In this document: piece by piece, positions 35,739 to 47,190 of the stretch | How positions within the stretch are numbered: position 1 is the first letter of the stretch | Layout of the letters: each line of letters starts with the position of its first letter | Assembly: GCA_013373625.1 (NCBI GenBank) | Contig: JABXHM010000079.1 | Span: 1 to 61,272, forward strand | DNA: 61,272 nt | Source of the DNA: Alteromonadaceae bacterium | Lineage (GTDB): Bacteria > Pseudomonadota > Gammaproteobacteria > Enterobacterales > Alteromonadaceae | Direction of reading: 5' to 3' | Notes under the pieces: generated by a model | Seen by the model: only the letters and a program-made list of their open reading frames with translations | Database searches by the model: none | What the model was told of the DNA's origin: nothing | Translations under genes and position numbers: made by a program

Positions 35739-36649
35739 CTTTCGAATCCAAGTAATAGTAAATGACGAGGCGTATTTTAGAGCCGTGACATCACGACGCT
35801 TAAGAATATGCTCTGAAGTTTGTTAATTACGGTCAAAATCAATGCGCCTGCAACATTCAGCTAAGACAAAAGCCGTGTAACCTTGCGGTTACGTCAGAAA
35901 CAATAAACAGAAAATAACTCGGAGAAACGTGTATCTGCAGAGCAGACAGCTATGAAATCTGAGCTCTTGTTATGCAGCAGGTAGTAGCACTAGCAACTTT
36001 TGTCACGGTACATCTACTCACCCGTTATTTCAGAAAAAGTCGAACACAAAATTGGCGAGATTAATTTGAAGGGACTATCACTGGCTTGCTTTTATCCTCT
36101 TCAGGCGGCGATGCAACTTGCATCAAAACGAGCGTTAATAAAGCCAGGGCTGTTGCTACGACATCGTTCCACTCAGAATGCATGGGTGTCGACAAGAGCC
36201 TGATTCACCTCCCACAAGTGATATCTATTATTGCTTTGTCGAGCCAGGTTTTTGTCATTGTGTTAGCAAACGTAACCTACCCTGAAACCAACCCGGTGAC
36301 GTAAACGTAGCTAAGCACGGAACCAAGCAAGATATCCAGACCAGCAGCGACACCCCAGTATTCGCCGCGCTGTCATTTTACGGTTCACGATACAAACAAC
36401 GAGATTAAAAATAATACTAAATAGGTAATGCGGCTATTCATAATGTTCTCCTTACCAACCTGCAACTGCATAGTGGCAGGCGTGATAATGAACAACAATT
36501 TGGTCTGCAATGATACCCGCACCGAAGCCGCCTAAAAAAATTAAGATAGCCTGAACTGAACAAAATATAAGCGGCACTGAAGGAGTGAATTGTGGCGGCA
36601 GATAAGATTGTCATCAATCTACATTCGGCAGCCGCGGCTGCCGGCGTGT
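35739..36649. other. gene-poor, apparently decayed stretch between T3SS and catabolic genes
   Basis: About 910 bases with no convincing gene. On the minus strand between about 36600 and 36200 there are short hydrophobic, protein-like frames broken by stops (for example LIFLGGFGAGIIADQ, then an 18-codon frame beginning MNSRITYL behind a good AAGGAG, then GVAAGLDILLGSVLSYVYV). They suggest the remains of a small membrane protein operon, but I cannot name it. The sctW promoter should lie at the left end of this stretch; nothing decisive is seen. Confidence 0.35.
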
Positions 36650-37861
<1,212 letters not shown>

Positions 37862-37972
37862 TTACCCAACCTTATTGTGAGATGACCTCATAATGCCCCT
37901 AAAAGTTGGTGTATATAATTCAAAACTGAACTATATTATTGTACTTTTACGTCATGACAGCTCGGGTATTCT

Positions 37973-38869
37973 ATGCAAGGTTTTGCCGACGAAGATAAGG
38001 TTATTCCATTTTACGACCTGTACGGTGAAGACTTTATACGTCAGCAACCTAACCTGGTGTATGTCGAAGACATTGCCTACCGGAGCAGAGGTTTAGGCTG
38101 GGAAATCTCCCCGCACCGACACAACAGATTGTCGCAGGTGGTGGTGGTATTTAATAATCAGTGGTCGGTTGAACTGGACGACAAGCAATACCATTTAGAC
38201 GGCAACTGGTTGGTGTTGATCCCCGCCGGCGTTGTGCATGGTTTTCATTTTGCCCCGGATACCCAGGGCTTTGTGTTGTCGATAAATGAAGCCTTACTCA
38301 GCCTTGGAGATACCAATCTGACCAATCCGCTGGCAGATTTAGTCTGGCAGGCACAAACTGTAGAATTTAAGGATAAGCAGCAAATACAAACGTTTTGCAC
38401 TTATATTAACCTGTTAAAGCATGAATTAAGAGCTGATGAGCTGGCTCAAAATATGGCCGTGACGCATTTACTGCAAATGATTTTACTGACCATTTTACGC
38501 CAGCAACGGTTACATGCCATGACACTCAGTCATGTGAGTCACGAGTCCGAAATTCTGCTCAATTTCCGCCATTTAATCGAGCAACATTATTGTCAGCACC
38601 TGGCGGTAAAAGATTACGCGCAAAAACTTCACATCTCGGTATCCAAGCTAAATCGCTTGTGTCAGAACTTACTGAATAACTCACCCAAAGCGATTGTGCA
38701 TCAGCGCCTGGTTATTGAAGCTAAACGCCGCTTGATTTACACCAAACAAAGTGCGGAGGAGATTGCAGACGTTTTAGGGTTTAGTGATCCGGCCTACTTT
38801 AGTCGGTTTTTTAAAAAAATGGTGGGGTGTACGGCAGGTGCATTCCGGCAACAAGGCCAAATGAGTTAA
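37973..38869 (+). CDS. pobR: AraC-family activator of pobA (PobR/PobC type)
   Basis: 298 residues. An N-terminal cupin (WEISPHRHNRLSQVVVV, GNWLVLIPAGVVHGFHF) binds the effector, and the C-terminal AraC domain has AKDYAQKLHISVSKLNRLCQNL and SAEEIADVLGFSDPAYFSRFFKKMVGCTAGAFR. It is divergent from pobA with a 114-base intergenic space, so it most likely activates pobA in response to 4-hydroxybenzoate. A small inverted repeat, TTCAAAACTGAA (about 37919-37930), lies between them. Confidence 0.8.
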   Translation: MQGFADEDKVIPFYDLYGEDFIRQQPNLVYVEDIAYRSRGLGWEISPHRHNRLSQVVVVFNNQWSVELDDKQYHLDGNWLVLIPAGVVHGFHFAPDTQGFVLSINEALLSLGDTNLTNPLADLVWQAQTVEFKDKQQIQTFCTYINLLKHELRADELAQNMAVTHLLQMILLTILRQQRLHAMTLSHVSHESEILLNFRHLIEQHYCQHLAVKDYAQKLHISVSKLNRLCQNLLNNSPKAIVHQRLVIEAKRRLIYTKQSAEEIADVLGFSDPAYFSRFFKKMVGCTAGAFRQQGQMS

Positions 38870-40092
38870 CGTGCTACTGTTGTACTTTGTTGAATAATTT
38901 CTAAAAAACGCTGCTGCATTTTAGTGGGTCGCCAGTTTTTTCGCAGGGTTAAACCAATCACTCTATCGGTATCGGTCAGCGTCATAGGGCAAACCGTTAA
39001 CAGGCCGGCGCGTACTTCAACCTCCACCTGGCGGGCCGGCAGCAGTGCCGCGCGCTGACTATTTAGCAGTATACCCCGCACCGCCACCAACGAGCTGCAT
39101 TCAATAACATGCGAGGGAGGTGTCAGCCCTCGCCGGGTAAAAATCTGACTAAATACATGTCGCGCAGGCGTACTTTTGGCAGGTGCGACCCAGTCGAGTT
39201 GCTGTAATTCAGCCGCGGAAATCGATTGCCGGTTGGCTAACGGATGATCGGCTCTGAAAACAACACTGAGCTGATCGTCAAACAGATGAATTTGCTGCAT
39301 ATCCTGTTGCGTGTGAGCAGGCCGCAGGGCACCTACAATCATATCCAGTTGGCCATGCAACAAACTATTATATTGTTCACTGTAAGGTCCGTCGATAATG
39401 GATATGCTCGCATCAGGAAACTCATCATTTAGCGTAAGAACAGCCAGTGGCACAATCTCACTGCGTGCCAGGGGCAAACTGCCAACGCGTAACGAACCAC
39501 TCATACGCCCGTTCACTTCATGAATTTCATCGATGCCTTGCTGTAACTCAGCAAAAAATAAACTGGCATAGCGGCGTAATTGCTTTGCCCGCCAACTCGC
39601 TTCTACGCCACTGGGTGAGCGGTGCAGCAAACGCTGTTGGCAAAGCTGTTCAAGATCTTTAATGGTTCGATGCAATGTGGGTTGCGACAACCCCAAAAAT
39701 TGCGCTGCCGCGGTATAACTTTGCAGTTGCACAATGTAGATCAGGGCACGTAACTGGCGACTGCTAATGGCTCGAATAAAAGCACTGCGTTGCAGTTTGT
39801 CGTGCGCAAATAAAATGCTACTGAATTCTTCTAAATGCGCAAAGGCACGCTTTACCCTAAGTAAAAACGCCTGCCCTGTATCGGTAGCCTTCATACCCGC
39901 ATGCGACCGTTCAAACATACGACACTGAAGCTGCCCCTCCAATTTATTAATACCCTGGGTCAGGGCTGATTGCGTCAGGTGAATTTGTTCGGCGGCCTGG
40001 CTCAACGCCCCGCAATCCATTATTTTTATGGCACAAAGCAAGTGCCGAATATTCAGATTGATATTTTCCACAGCATCACCAGTAGCCACCAT
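38866..40092 (-). CDS. LysR-type regulator with two helix-turn-helix units
   Basis: 408 residues, about 100 longer than an ordinary LysR regulator. Two LysR-like DNA-binding units follow each other: residues 14-80 (ALSQAAEQIHLTQSALTQGINKLEGQL... MFERSHAGMKATDTGQ) and 110-175 (SYTAAAQFLGLSQPTLHRTIKDLEQLCQQRLLHRSPSGVEAS). The substrate-binding part starts at about 198 (GSLRVGSLPLARSEIVPLAVL). It is divergent from ligK and probably controls the protocatechuate 4,5-cleavage operon, as LigR and GalR do elsewhere. Its stop overlaps the pobR stop region by four bases, tail to tail. Confidence 0.8.
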   Translation of the reverse strand: MVATGDAVENINLNIRHLLCAIKIMDCGALSQAAEQIHLTQSALTQGINKLEGQLQCRMFERSHAGMKATDTGQAFLLRVKRAFAHLEEFSSILFAHDKLQRSAFIRAISSRQLRALIYIVQLQSYTAAAQFLGLSQPTLHRTIKDLEQLCQQRLLHRSPSGVEASWRAKQLRRYASLFFAELQQGIDEIHEVNGRMSGSLRVGSLPLARSEIVPLAVLTLNDEFPDASISIIDGPYSEQYNSLLHGQLDMIVGALRPAHTQQDMQQIHLFDDQLSVVFRADHPLANRQSISAAELQQLDWVAPAKSTPARHVFSQIFTRRGLTPPSHVIECSSLVAVRGILLNSQRAALLPARQVEVEVRAGLLTVCPMTLTDTDRVIGLTLRKNWRPTKMQQRFLEIIQQSTTVAR

Positions 40093-40105
40093 ATTTCACC
40101 CATTA

Positions 40106-40138
40106 TAGAAAATTCTAATACCTAACGGCAATTTTCTA
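40106..40138. promoter_or_regulatory. inverted repeat between the LysR gene and ligK, candidate operator
   Basis: TAGAAAATT (40106-40114) and AATTTTCTA (40130-40138) form a perfect nine-base inverted repeat. The left arm is itself part of a local palindrome, TAGAAAATTCTA. It lies 60 bases upstream of ligK and 14 bases from the regulator start, a typical LysR-type activation and autoregulation site. Confidence 0.5.
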
Positions 40139-40200
40139 AAGATATTAATACGGCAATCTGGCGCATACTCTTACTATCAAAAACCACATTGAGGTGAGTT

Positions 40201-40890
40201 ATGGCTGTTTGTATTACTGATATTGCGCGTCCTGGTTCAGACATTGTTGCCAGGTATCAGGGTGCTGAAGTGGCTACTGTTCATGAGGCGCAAGGGCGCA
40301 AGGGCTTGTTAGCGCATTATATGCGCCCGATCTATCGCCCGGCTAAAATTGCCGGCCCGGCGGTGACCTGTGAAGTGGCGCCCGGTGATAACTGGATGAT
40401 CCATGTTGCCGTTGAGCAATGCCAGCCCGGTGATGTATTAGTGGTTAAGCCTACCAGCCCCAGTGTTGACGGCTTTTTTGGCGACTTGTTAGCCACCTCA
40501 TTAAAGGCTCGCGGGGTGTTGGGCTTAATTATAGAAGGCGGTGTACGTGATACCGCAACCCTCACCGAAATGCAGTTTCCGGTATGGTCTAAAGCGATTT
40601 TCGCTCAGGGCTGTGTCAAAGAAACCATTGCTAACGTCAATGTGCCGGTTGTTTGTGCTGGCGCTGCTATAAATCCGGGAGACATTATTGTTGCCGACGA
40701 AGACGGCGTGGTTGTTGTAAAACGTGACGAAGCAGAACAAGTCTGGGATAAAGTAGAGCAACGCATCGCCAATGAAGAGTCCAAACGCGTTCGTTTTGAA
40801 AACGGTGAGCTTGGATTAGATATCTACAACATGCGCGACCGGCTTGCAGAAAAAGGCCTGGTGTATGTTAAACAGGGCGAGGAAGGCTAA
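40201..40890 (+). CDS. ligK: 4-carboxy-4-hydroxy-2-oxoadipate aldolase
   Basis: 229 residues, RraA-like superfamily. EAQGRKGLLAHYMRPIYRPAKIAGPAVTCEVAPGDNWMIHVAVEQCQPGDVLVV, IIEGGVRDTATL and INPGDIIVADEDGVVVV are characteristic; the Arg-Asp of GGVRD binds substrate and metal. It cleaves 4-carboxy-4-hydroxy-2-oxoadipate to pyruvate and oxaloacetate, the last step of the 4,5-cleavage route. A ribosome site (GAGGTGAG) precedes the ATG. It is the first gene of the operon and abuts galD. Confidence 0.93.
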   Translation: MAVCITDIARPGSDIVARYQGAEVATVHEAQGRKGLLAHYMRPIYRPAKIAGPAVTCEVAPGDNWMIHVAVEQCQPGDVLVVKPTSPSVDGFFGDLLATSLKARGVLGLIIEGGVRDTATLTEMQFPVWSKAIFAQGCVKETIANVNVPVVCAGAAINPGDIIVADEDGVVVVKRDEAEQVWDKVEQRIANEESKRVRFENGELGLDIYNMRDRLAEKGLVYVKQGEEG

Positions 40891-41973
40891 ATGCAACAGG
40901 CTATCCCCTGTTCCATTATGCGTGGCGGTACGTCCAAAGGGTTGTACTTCCTGGCTAAAGATCTGCCCGAGGACAAACAGCAACGCAATCAATGGTTACT
41001 AAGACTACTGGGCTCGCCGGATGTCCGCCAGATAGATGGCTTAGGTGGCGCTCACCCGTTAACCAGCAAAGTGGCCATTATCAGCCCATCCACCCACAAC
41101 GACGCCGATATTGATTATTTATTTTTGCAGGTGGTGGTGGATAAAGCCGAAGTCAGTGATGCCCAGAACTGCGGCAACATTCTTGCCGGCGTGGGGCCGT
41201 TTGCCATTGAACAAGGTTTAGTTAGCGCTAAGCAGGAGTCCACCGATGTGCGTATTCACATGCTTAATACCGGTGCCATTGCAGTGGCTCGCGTGCCAAC
41301 ACCGCAAGGCAAAGTGACCTACCAGGGGGATGCACAAATTGATGGTGTTCCCGGCAGCAGTGCGCCCATCCTGATCGATTTTTTAGACATTGCCGGTTCC
41401 AGTTGTGGCAGTTTGTTTCCCACCGGTAATAGTCGCGACCGTATACAAAACACCATGGTGACCTGTATCGATAACGGTATGCCGGTTGTGTTGTTGCGAG
41501 CAGAGGATTTTGGTTTAAGCGGGGCTGAAAGCCCGGCTGAACTGGAAGCCAATCAAGCCTTGCGTAGCAGCATTGAAAGCATCCGCCTTGAAGCTGGTAC
41601 GCTGATGAACTTAGGCGATGTCAGCAACAAAACCGTGCCTAAAATGAGTTTGATTTCGCCGCCTCTTAAAGGTGGGCTTATTAATACCCGCACCTTTATT
41701 CCCCACAGAGTGCATGAGGCCATTGGTGTTTTAGGCTCCGTGAGTGTTGCCACCGCGTGTGTGCTGCAAGGTACCGTAGCCAGTGACGTGTTAGCGCAGC
41801 ACATTGCTGAGGGGGCCATGGAGATAGTCGTTGAGCACCCCACCGGGCAGTTTACGGTTGAAATGGAGGTGAGCAACAATTCCGATCTTAACGAGTTTCA
41901 GGTTCACCGTGCGGCATTGTTACGTACCGCACGTTTATTAATGCGTGGCGATGCCATGTTGGCTGAAGAGTAA
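40891..41973 (+). CDS. galD: 4-oxalomesaconate tautomerase (PrpF family)
   Basis: 360 residues. The start QAIPCSIMRGGTSKGLYFL is diagnostic of the PrpF/GalD/LigU family; the Cys in DAQNCGNILAGVGPFAIEQGL and in SSCGSLFPTGNSRD are family positions. It isomerises 4-oxalomesaconate between forms usable by the hydratase. In Sphingobium the homologue is LigU, in Pseudomonas GalD. It starts immediately after the ligK stop, with the ribosome site (GGCGAGGAAGG) inside ligK. Confidence 0.9.
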   Translation: MQQAIPCSIMRGGTSKGLYFLAKDLPEDKQQRNQWLLRLLGSPDVRQIDGLGGAHPLTSKVAIISPSTHNDADIDYLFLQVVVDKAEVSDAQNCGNILAGVGPFAIEQGLVSAKQESTDVRIHMLNTGAIAVARVPTPQGKVTYQGDAQIDGVPGSSAPILIDFLDIAGSSCGSLFPTGNSRDRIQNTMVTCIDNGMPVVLLRAEDFGLSGAESPAELEANQALRSSIESIRLEAGTLMNLGDVSNKTVPKMSLISPPLKGGLINTRTFIPHRVHEAIGVLGSVSVATACVLQGTVASDVLAQHIAEGAMEIVVEHPTGQFTVEMEVSNNSDLNEFQVHRAALLRTARLLMRGDAMLAEE

Positions 41974-42012
41974 AACACGTTTTACGCCTATTAGATTTAA
42001 GAGGAAAATCCG

Positions 42013-43032
42013 ATGATCATCGATTGTCACGGTCATTATACTACCGCCCCTGAACCTTTACAGTTGTTCAGAGAGGCGCAAATTCAAGCGTATAAAGCGG
42101 GTAAAGCATTACCGCAAGTCCCGCATATCAGCGACGACCAAATTCGCGACAGTATCGAAAAAAATCAACTCAGGTTGCTTATTGAGCGTGGCTCGGATAT
42201 GACCATTTTCTCGCCGCGAGCTTCGGCAATGGCGCACCATGTGGGTAACGAAGCGGTATCGCAACAATGGACTTCAGCCTGCAATGACTTAATTGCACGG
42301 GTCGTTGAGCTGTATCCGAAGCAATTTATTGGCGTTTGCCAATTACCCCAATCGGTAGGTGTGCCCATTTCGCACTCCATTGCCGAACTGGAGCGCTGCG
42401 TAAACGAACTGGGATTTGTGGGATGCAATCTTAACCCGGACCCTTCCGGCGGTCACTGGACATCGGCACCGCTCACCGATCCAAGCTGGTACCCCTTTTA
42501 TGAAAAAATGGTTGAGCTGGACGTGCCGGCCATGATCCATGTTTCCGGTTCCTGTAACCCGAATTTTCATGCCACCGGCGCGCATTATATGAATGCCGAT
42601 ACCACCGCGTTTATGCAGTTTTTACAGGGTAACCTGTTTAAGGACTTCCCTGACTTGCGCTTTATTATTCCTCATGGCGGCGGTGCAGTACCCTATCACT
42701 GGGGGCGCTATCGCGGTTTGGCAGACATGCTCAAACAGCCGCCTTTACGTGAACATGTGATGCAGAATGTGTACTTTGATACCTGTGTGTATCACCAGCC
42801 GGGCATTGACCTGTTATTTGAAGTGATCGACATAGACAATATTTTGTTCGGCTCAGAAATGATTGGCGCGGTACGCGGCATCGATCCGGAAACCGGCAAT
42901 TATTTTGACGACACCAAGCGCTATGTGGATGCCTTGAATTTGTCTGATGCCGACCGTCATAAGGTATACTCTGGCAATGCACGCCGTGTTTACCCAGGTT
43001 TGGATAAGAAGCTGAAGGGAATGGGATTATGA
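42013..43032 (+). CDS. ligJ: 4-oxalomesaconate hydratase (amidohydrolase type)
   Basis: 339 residues. The metal-binding HxH is in IIDCHGHYTTAPEPLQLFREAQ (His6, His8), with IHVSGSCNPNFHATGAHYMNAD and LRFIIPHGGGAVPYHWGRYRG further on, and NILFGSEMIGAVRGIDPETG near the end. It is close in length to LigJ (341). It hydrates oxalomesaconate to 4-carboxy-4-hydroxy-2-oxoadipate. It overlaps ligI by four bases (ATGA). Confidence 0.93.
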   Translation: MIIDCHGHYTTAPEPLQLFREAQIQAYKAGKALPQVPHISDDQIRDSIEKNQLRLLIERGSDMTIFSPRASAMAHHVGNEAVSQQWTSACNDLIARVVELYPKQFIGVCQLPQSVGVPISHSIAELERCVNELGFVGCNLNPDPSGGHWTSAPLTDPSWYPFYEKMVELDVPAMIHVSGSCNPNFHATGAHYMNADTTAFMQFLQGNLFKDFPDLRFIIPHGGGAVPYHWGRYRGLADMLKQPPLREHVMQNVYFDTCVYHQPGIDLLFEVIDIDNILFGSEMIGAVRGIDPETGNYFDDTKRYVDALNLSDADRHKVYSGNARRVYPGLDKKLKGMGL

Positions 43033-43919
43033 GCAAATTTGTGAAAGATGCTGACTGGCTGGACTGGCACCCCTCGCCGTCTAAACCTGAGTTTGTGCTT
43101 CCTGCAGGTGCGGTAGATGCGCATTGTCATGTGTTTGGCCCGGGAGAGCAGTTTCCGTTTGCACCAGAGCGAAAGTATACGCCCTGTGACGCATCAAAAG
43201 ACCAACTATGGGCACTGCGCGATCATTTAGGCTTTAGCCGTAATGTGATTGTGCAGGCCACCTGCCATGGTGCAGACAATCGCGCCCTGGTAGATGCACT
43301 GAATCACTCCAATGACCTGGCACGCGGCGTAGCAACCGTTAAAGAAAACGTCAGCGATACTGAATTAGAAGCCCTGCATCAGGCTGGCGTGCGCGGCGTG
43401 CGTTTCAATTTTGTCAAACGTCTGGTCGACGCTTTACCCTTTGATTCCCTTAAACGCATTGCTGACCGTATAAAAGAACTTAACTGGCATATCGTCATTT
43501 ACTTTGAAGGTCAGGAGCTGCCCGAACTCTACGACTTTTTCACCGCGCTGCCGACCACGGTAGTGGTCGATCATATGGGGCGCCCGGATGTTTCAAAACC
43601 GGTTGATGGCCCTGAATTTGGCTTATTTTTACAACTCATGCGCAACAATGAAAACTTCTGGTCGAAGGTCAGCTGCCCGGAGCGCATCTCTTTGGCTGGG
43701 CCCACCCAACGCTATAAGGATGTTGTGCCGTTCGCGCGCACAGTCGTTGAACAGTTTCCGGATCGTGTGTTGTGGGGCACTGACTGGCCGCACCCGAATA
43801 TGAAAACCCATATGCCGGATGATGGCCAGTTAGTGGATATGATCCCGCTTTTTGCCCCAACAGCAGAATTACAGCGCAAGTTGTTAATTGATAATCCAAT
43901 GCGACTGTATTGGTCTTAA
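43029..43919 (+). CDS. ligI: 2-pyrone-4,6-dicarboxylate lactonase
   Basis: 296 residues, amidohydrolase superfamily. VDAHCHVFGPGEQFPFAPERKYTPCDASKDQLWALRDHLGF is the clear LigI N-terminus, with the HxH motif, and LWGTDWPHPNMKTHMPDDG carries the catalytic aspartate. It opens 2-pyrone-4,6-dicarboxylate to 4-oxalomesaconate. It is coupled to ligJ and followed by ligA after 16 bases. Confidence 0.95.
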   Translation: MSKFVKDADWLDWHPSPSKPEFVLPAGAVDAHCHVFGPGEQFPFAPERKYTPCDASKDQLWALRDHLGFSRNVIVQATCHGADNRALVDALNHSNDLARGVATVKENVSDTELEALHQAGVRGVRFNFVKRLVDALPFDSLKRIADRIKELNWHIVIYFEGQELPELYDFFTALPTTVVVDHMGRPDVSKPVDGPEFGLFLQLMRNNENFWSKVSCPERISLAGPTQRYKDVVPFARTVVEQFPDRVLWGTDWPHPNMKTHMPDDGQLVDMIPLFAPTAELQRKLLIDNPMRLYWS

Positions 43920-43935
43920 GTGATGAGGAAAAACC

Positions 43936-45163
<1,228 letters not shown>

Positions 45164-45172
45164 GAAAATATT

Positions 45173-46111
45173 ATGAAAGTAATCGTCGTAGGCCCGGGAG
45201 CCTTTGGAATCAAACATTTAGATGGCATTAAGAATATTGATGATGTAGAAGTTGTAGCCCTGGTCGGGCGCTCAGCTGAGAAAACCCAAAAAGTGGCAGA
45301 TGAGTACAATATTCCGCAGATATTTACCGACCTGGCAGAGGCATTAAAAATAGAGGCTGATGCTGTTATTTTATGCACGCCCACCCAACAACACGCTGCG
45401 CAGTCGATACAATGCATGCGCGCAGGTAAACATGTGCAGGTTGAAATCCCACTGGCCGATAGCTGGGCAGACGCCGAAGCGGTAGTGAAAACCCAACAGG
45501 AAACCGGTCTGGTGTGCATGGTCGGGCATACGCGGCGCTTTAATCCTTCACATCAGTGGCTAAACAAACGCTTATGCGCTGGCGATTTAGATATTCAGCA
45601 AATGGACGTACAAACTTACTTCTTCCGCCGTAAAAATATTAATGCCAAAGGTGAACCGCGTTCGTGGACCGACCATTTATTGTGGCACCATGCTGCCCAT
45701 ACGGTTGATTTATTTGCCTACCAGGCGGGCAGTAAAATAGTTAAAGCCAATGCCATTCAGGGTCCGATCCATACTGAATTAGGGATTGCTTTAGACATGT
45801 CGATTCAGTTACAGGCTGAAAATGGCGCCATTTGTACCTTGTCGTTGTCGTTTAATAACGATGGTCCCTTGGGCACTTTCTTCCGTTATATTTGTGATAA
45901 CGGTACTTACATTGCCCGCTATGACGATCTGGTAGATGGCAGAGAAAACCCAATTGATGTCTCCGATGTTGATGTGTCCATGAACGGCATCGAATTGCAG
46001 GATCGCGAGTTTTTTGCGGCCATAAAAGAAGGTCGTGAACCTAATTCCAGTGTCAGCCAGGTATTAGACTGCTATAGAGTACTGCATGATCTGGAACAGC
46101 AATTAATTTAA
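45173..46111 (+). CDS. ligC: 4-carboxy-2-hydroxymuconate-6-semialdehyde dehydrogenase
   Basis: 312 residues, Gfo/Idh/MocA fold. The NADP-binding start is VIVVGPGAFGIKHLDGI; DAVILCTPTQQHAAQSIQCMRAGKHVQVEIPLADSWADAE and DHLLWHHAAHTVDLFAYQAG are typical of LigC. It oxidises the hemiacetal of the ring-cleavage product to 2-pyrone-4,6-dicarboxylate. It starts nine bases after ligB. Confidence 0.95.
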   Translation: MKVIVVGPGAFGIKHLDGIKNIDDVEVVALVGRSAEKTQKVADEYNIPQIFTDLAEALKIEADAVILCTPTQQHAAQSIQCMRAGKHVQVEIPLADSWADAEAVVKTQQETGLVCMVGHTRRFNPSHQWLNKRLCAGDLDIQQMDVQTYFFRRKNINAKGEPRSWTDHLLWHHAAHTVDLFAYQAGSKIVKANAIQGPIHTELGIALDMSIQLQAENGAICTLSLSFNNDGPLGTFFRYICDNGTYIARYDDLVDGRENPIDVSDVDVSMNGIELQDREFFAAIKEGREPNSSVSQVLDCYRVLHDLEQQLI

Positions 46112-46133
46112 TAAAAGTGAAAGGAGTATACCG

Positions 46134-47120
46134 ATGTTGCAACGTCTGATTGATTCAAGAGCAGTCAATGCAATGGGCCTGGGGTGTATGAACCTTAGCC
46201 ATGCCTACGGTCATCCTCCCTCTGAGCAAGACGCGGGTAAATTGCTGCTGCAAGCGCTGGAACTGGGTGTCAACCATTTTGATACCGCTGCATTATACGG
46301 TTTTGGTGCAAACGAAAAACTGCTCGGTAAGGTACTCAAACCTTACCGACAACAGATTTTCCTGGCCAGCAAATGTGGCATGACCGGTGTCGATGGCAAA
46401 CGGGTCATAGATGGTCGGCCGCACACCTTGCGCGCCACCATAGAACAATCGTTAACCAGCCTTAAAACCGATGTGCTGGATTTGTATTATTTGCATCGGT
46501 GGGATAAAAGCGTGCCGATAGAAGACAGTATCGGCGAGCTATCCCGCATGGTTGACGAAGGTAAAATCAAAGCCATAGGCTTATCTGAAGTCTCGGCGTC
46601 GACCATACGTAAAGCACATCAGCAACACCCCATTGCAGCAGTACAAACTGAGTATTCACTATGGACCCGCAATGCCGAAATTGCGGTACTGGATACGTGT
46701 AAAGAACTGGGTATTGCCTTTGTCGCATTTTCACCCTTGGGTCGCGGATTTTTAACCGGCAAGGTAGCAGATGCTGAGACCCTGGTGGATGGCGATATTC
46801 GTAAAGGTATGCCGCGTTTTCAAAGCGAAAATGTGCAACACAACCAGCAGCTGTTAACCGTACTACAGGACATGGCAAATGCTCTGGATTGCACTCCGGG
46901 TCAAGTTAGCCTGGCGTGGTTGCTGCATCAGGGAGAGCACATTTTACCTATTCCGGGCACCACGCAAACTGACCATTTGCGGGAAAACATGGCTGCGACA
47001 GCGATCCAGTTAAGTCCTGAACAATTACAGGTCTTAGACAGCGCTTTTGCCCCCGGCAATATCAGCGGCAATCGCTACCCGCCAGCCACCCAGGCAGAAA
47101 TTGATACCGAAGAATATTAA
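46134..47120 (+). CDS. aldo/keto reductase
   Basis: 328 residues, NADP-dependent TIM-barrel reductase. The catalytic tetrad is visible: Asp in HFDTAALYG with its Tyr, Lys in IFLASKCGM and His in YYLHRWD. LAWLLHQGEHILPIPGTT is the usual NADP-binding C-terminal stretch. It follows ligC by 22 bases with its own ribosome site (AAAGGAG), so it is co-transcribed with the lig genes. No step in the known route needs it; it may reduce an aromatic aldehyde or an oxo-intermediate. The substrate is unknown. Confidence 0.85.
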   Translation: MLQRLIDSRAVNAMGLGCMNLSHAYGHPPSEQDAGKLLLQALELGVNHFDTAALYGFGANEKLLGKVLKPYRQQIFLASKCGMTGVDGKRVIDGRPHTLRATIEQSLTSLKTDVLDLYYLHRWDKSVPIEDSIGELSRMVDEGKIKAIGLSEVSASTIRKAHQQHPIAAVQTEYSLWTRNAEIAVLDTCKELGIAFVAFSPLGRGFLTGKVADAETLVDGDIRKGMPRFQSENVQHNQQLLTVLQDMANALDCTPGQVSLAWLLHQGEHILPIPGTTQTDHLRENMAATAIQLSPEQLQVLDSAFAPGNISGNRYPPATQAEIDTEEY

Positions 47121-47190
47121 TGCGCCATCTTCTTGTTATATCAGGTGCCGGATTTAACGCTGGCACCTTTACTGATCAGAGCAAGCCAAA

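Noticed and set aside
36000..36304. Two overlapping plus-strand frames of about 70 codons in the T3SS-catabolic spacer
   Set aside because: Neither has a ribosome site or recognised domain, and opposite-strand fragments are equally protein-like, so decay is the simpler reading.
37919..37930. TTCAAAACTGAA as the pobR operator
   Set aside because: Only a four-base stem; kept as a remark in the pobR entry, too weak to list as a site.
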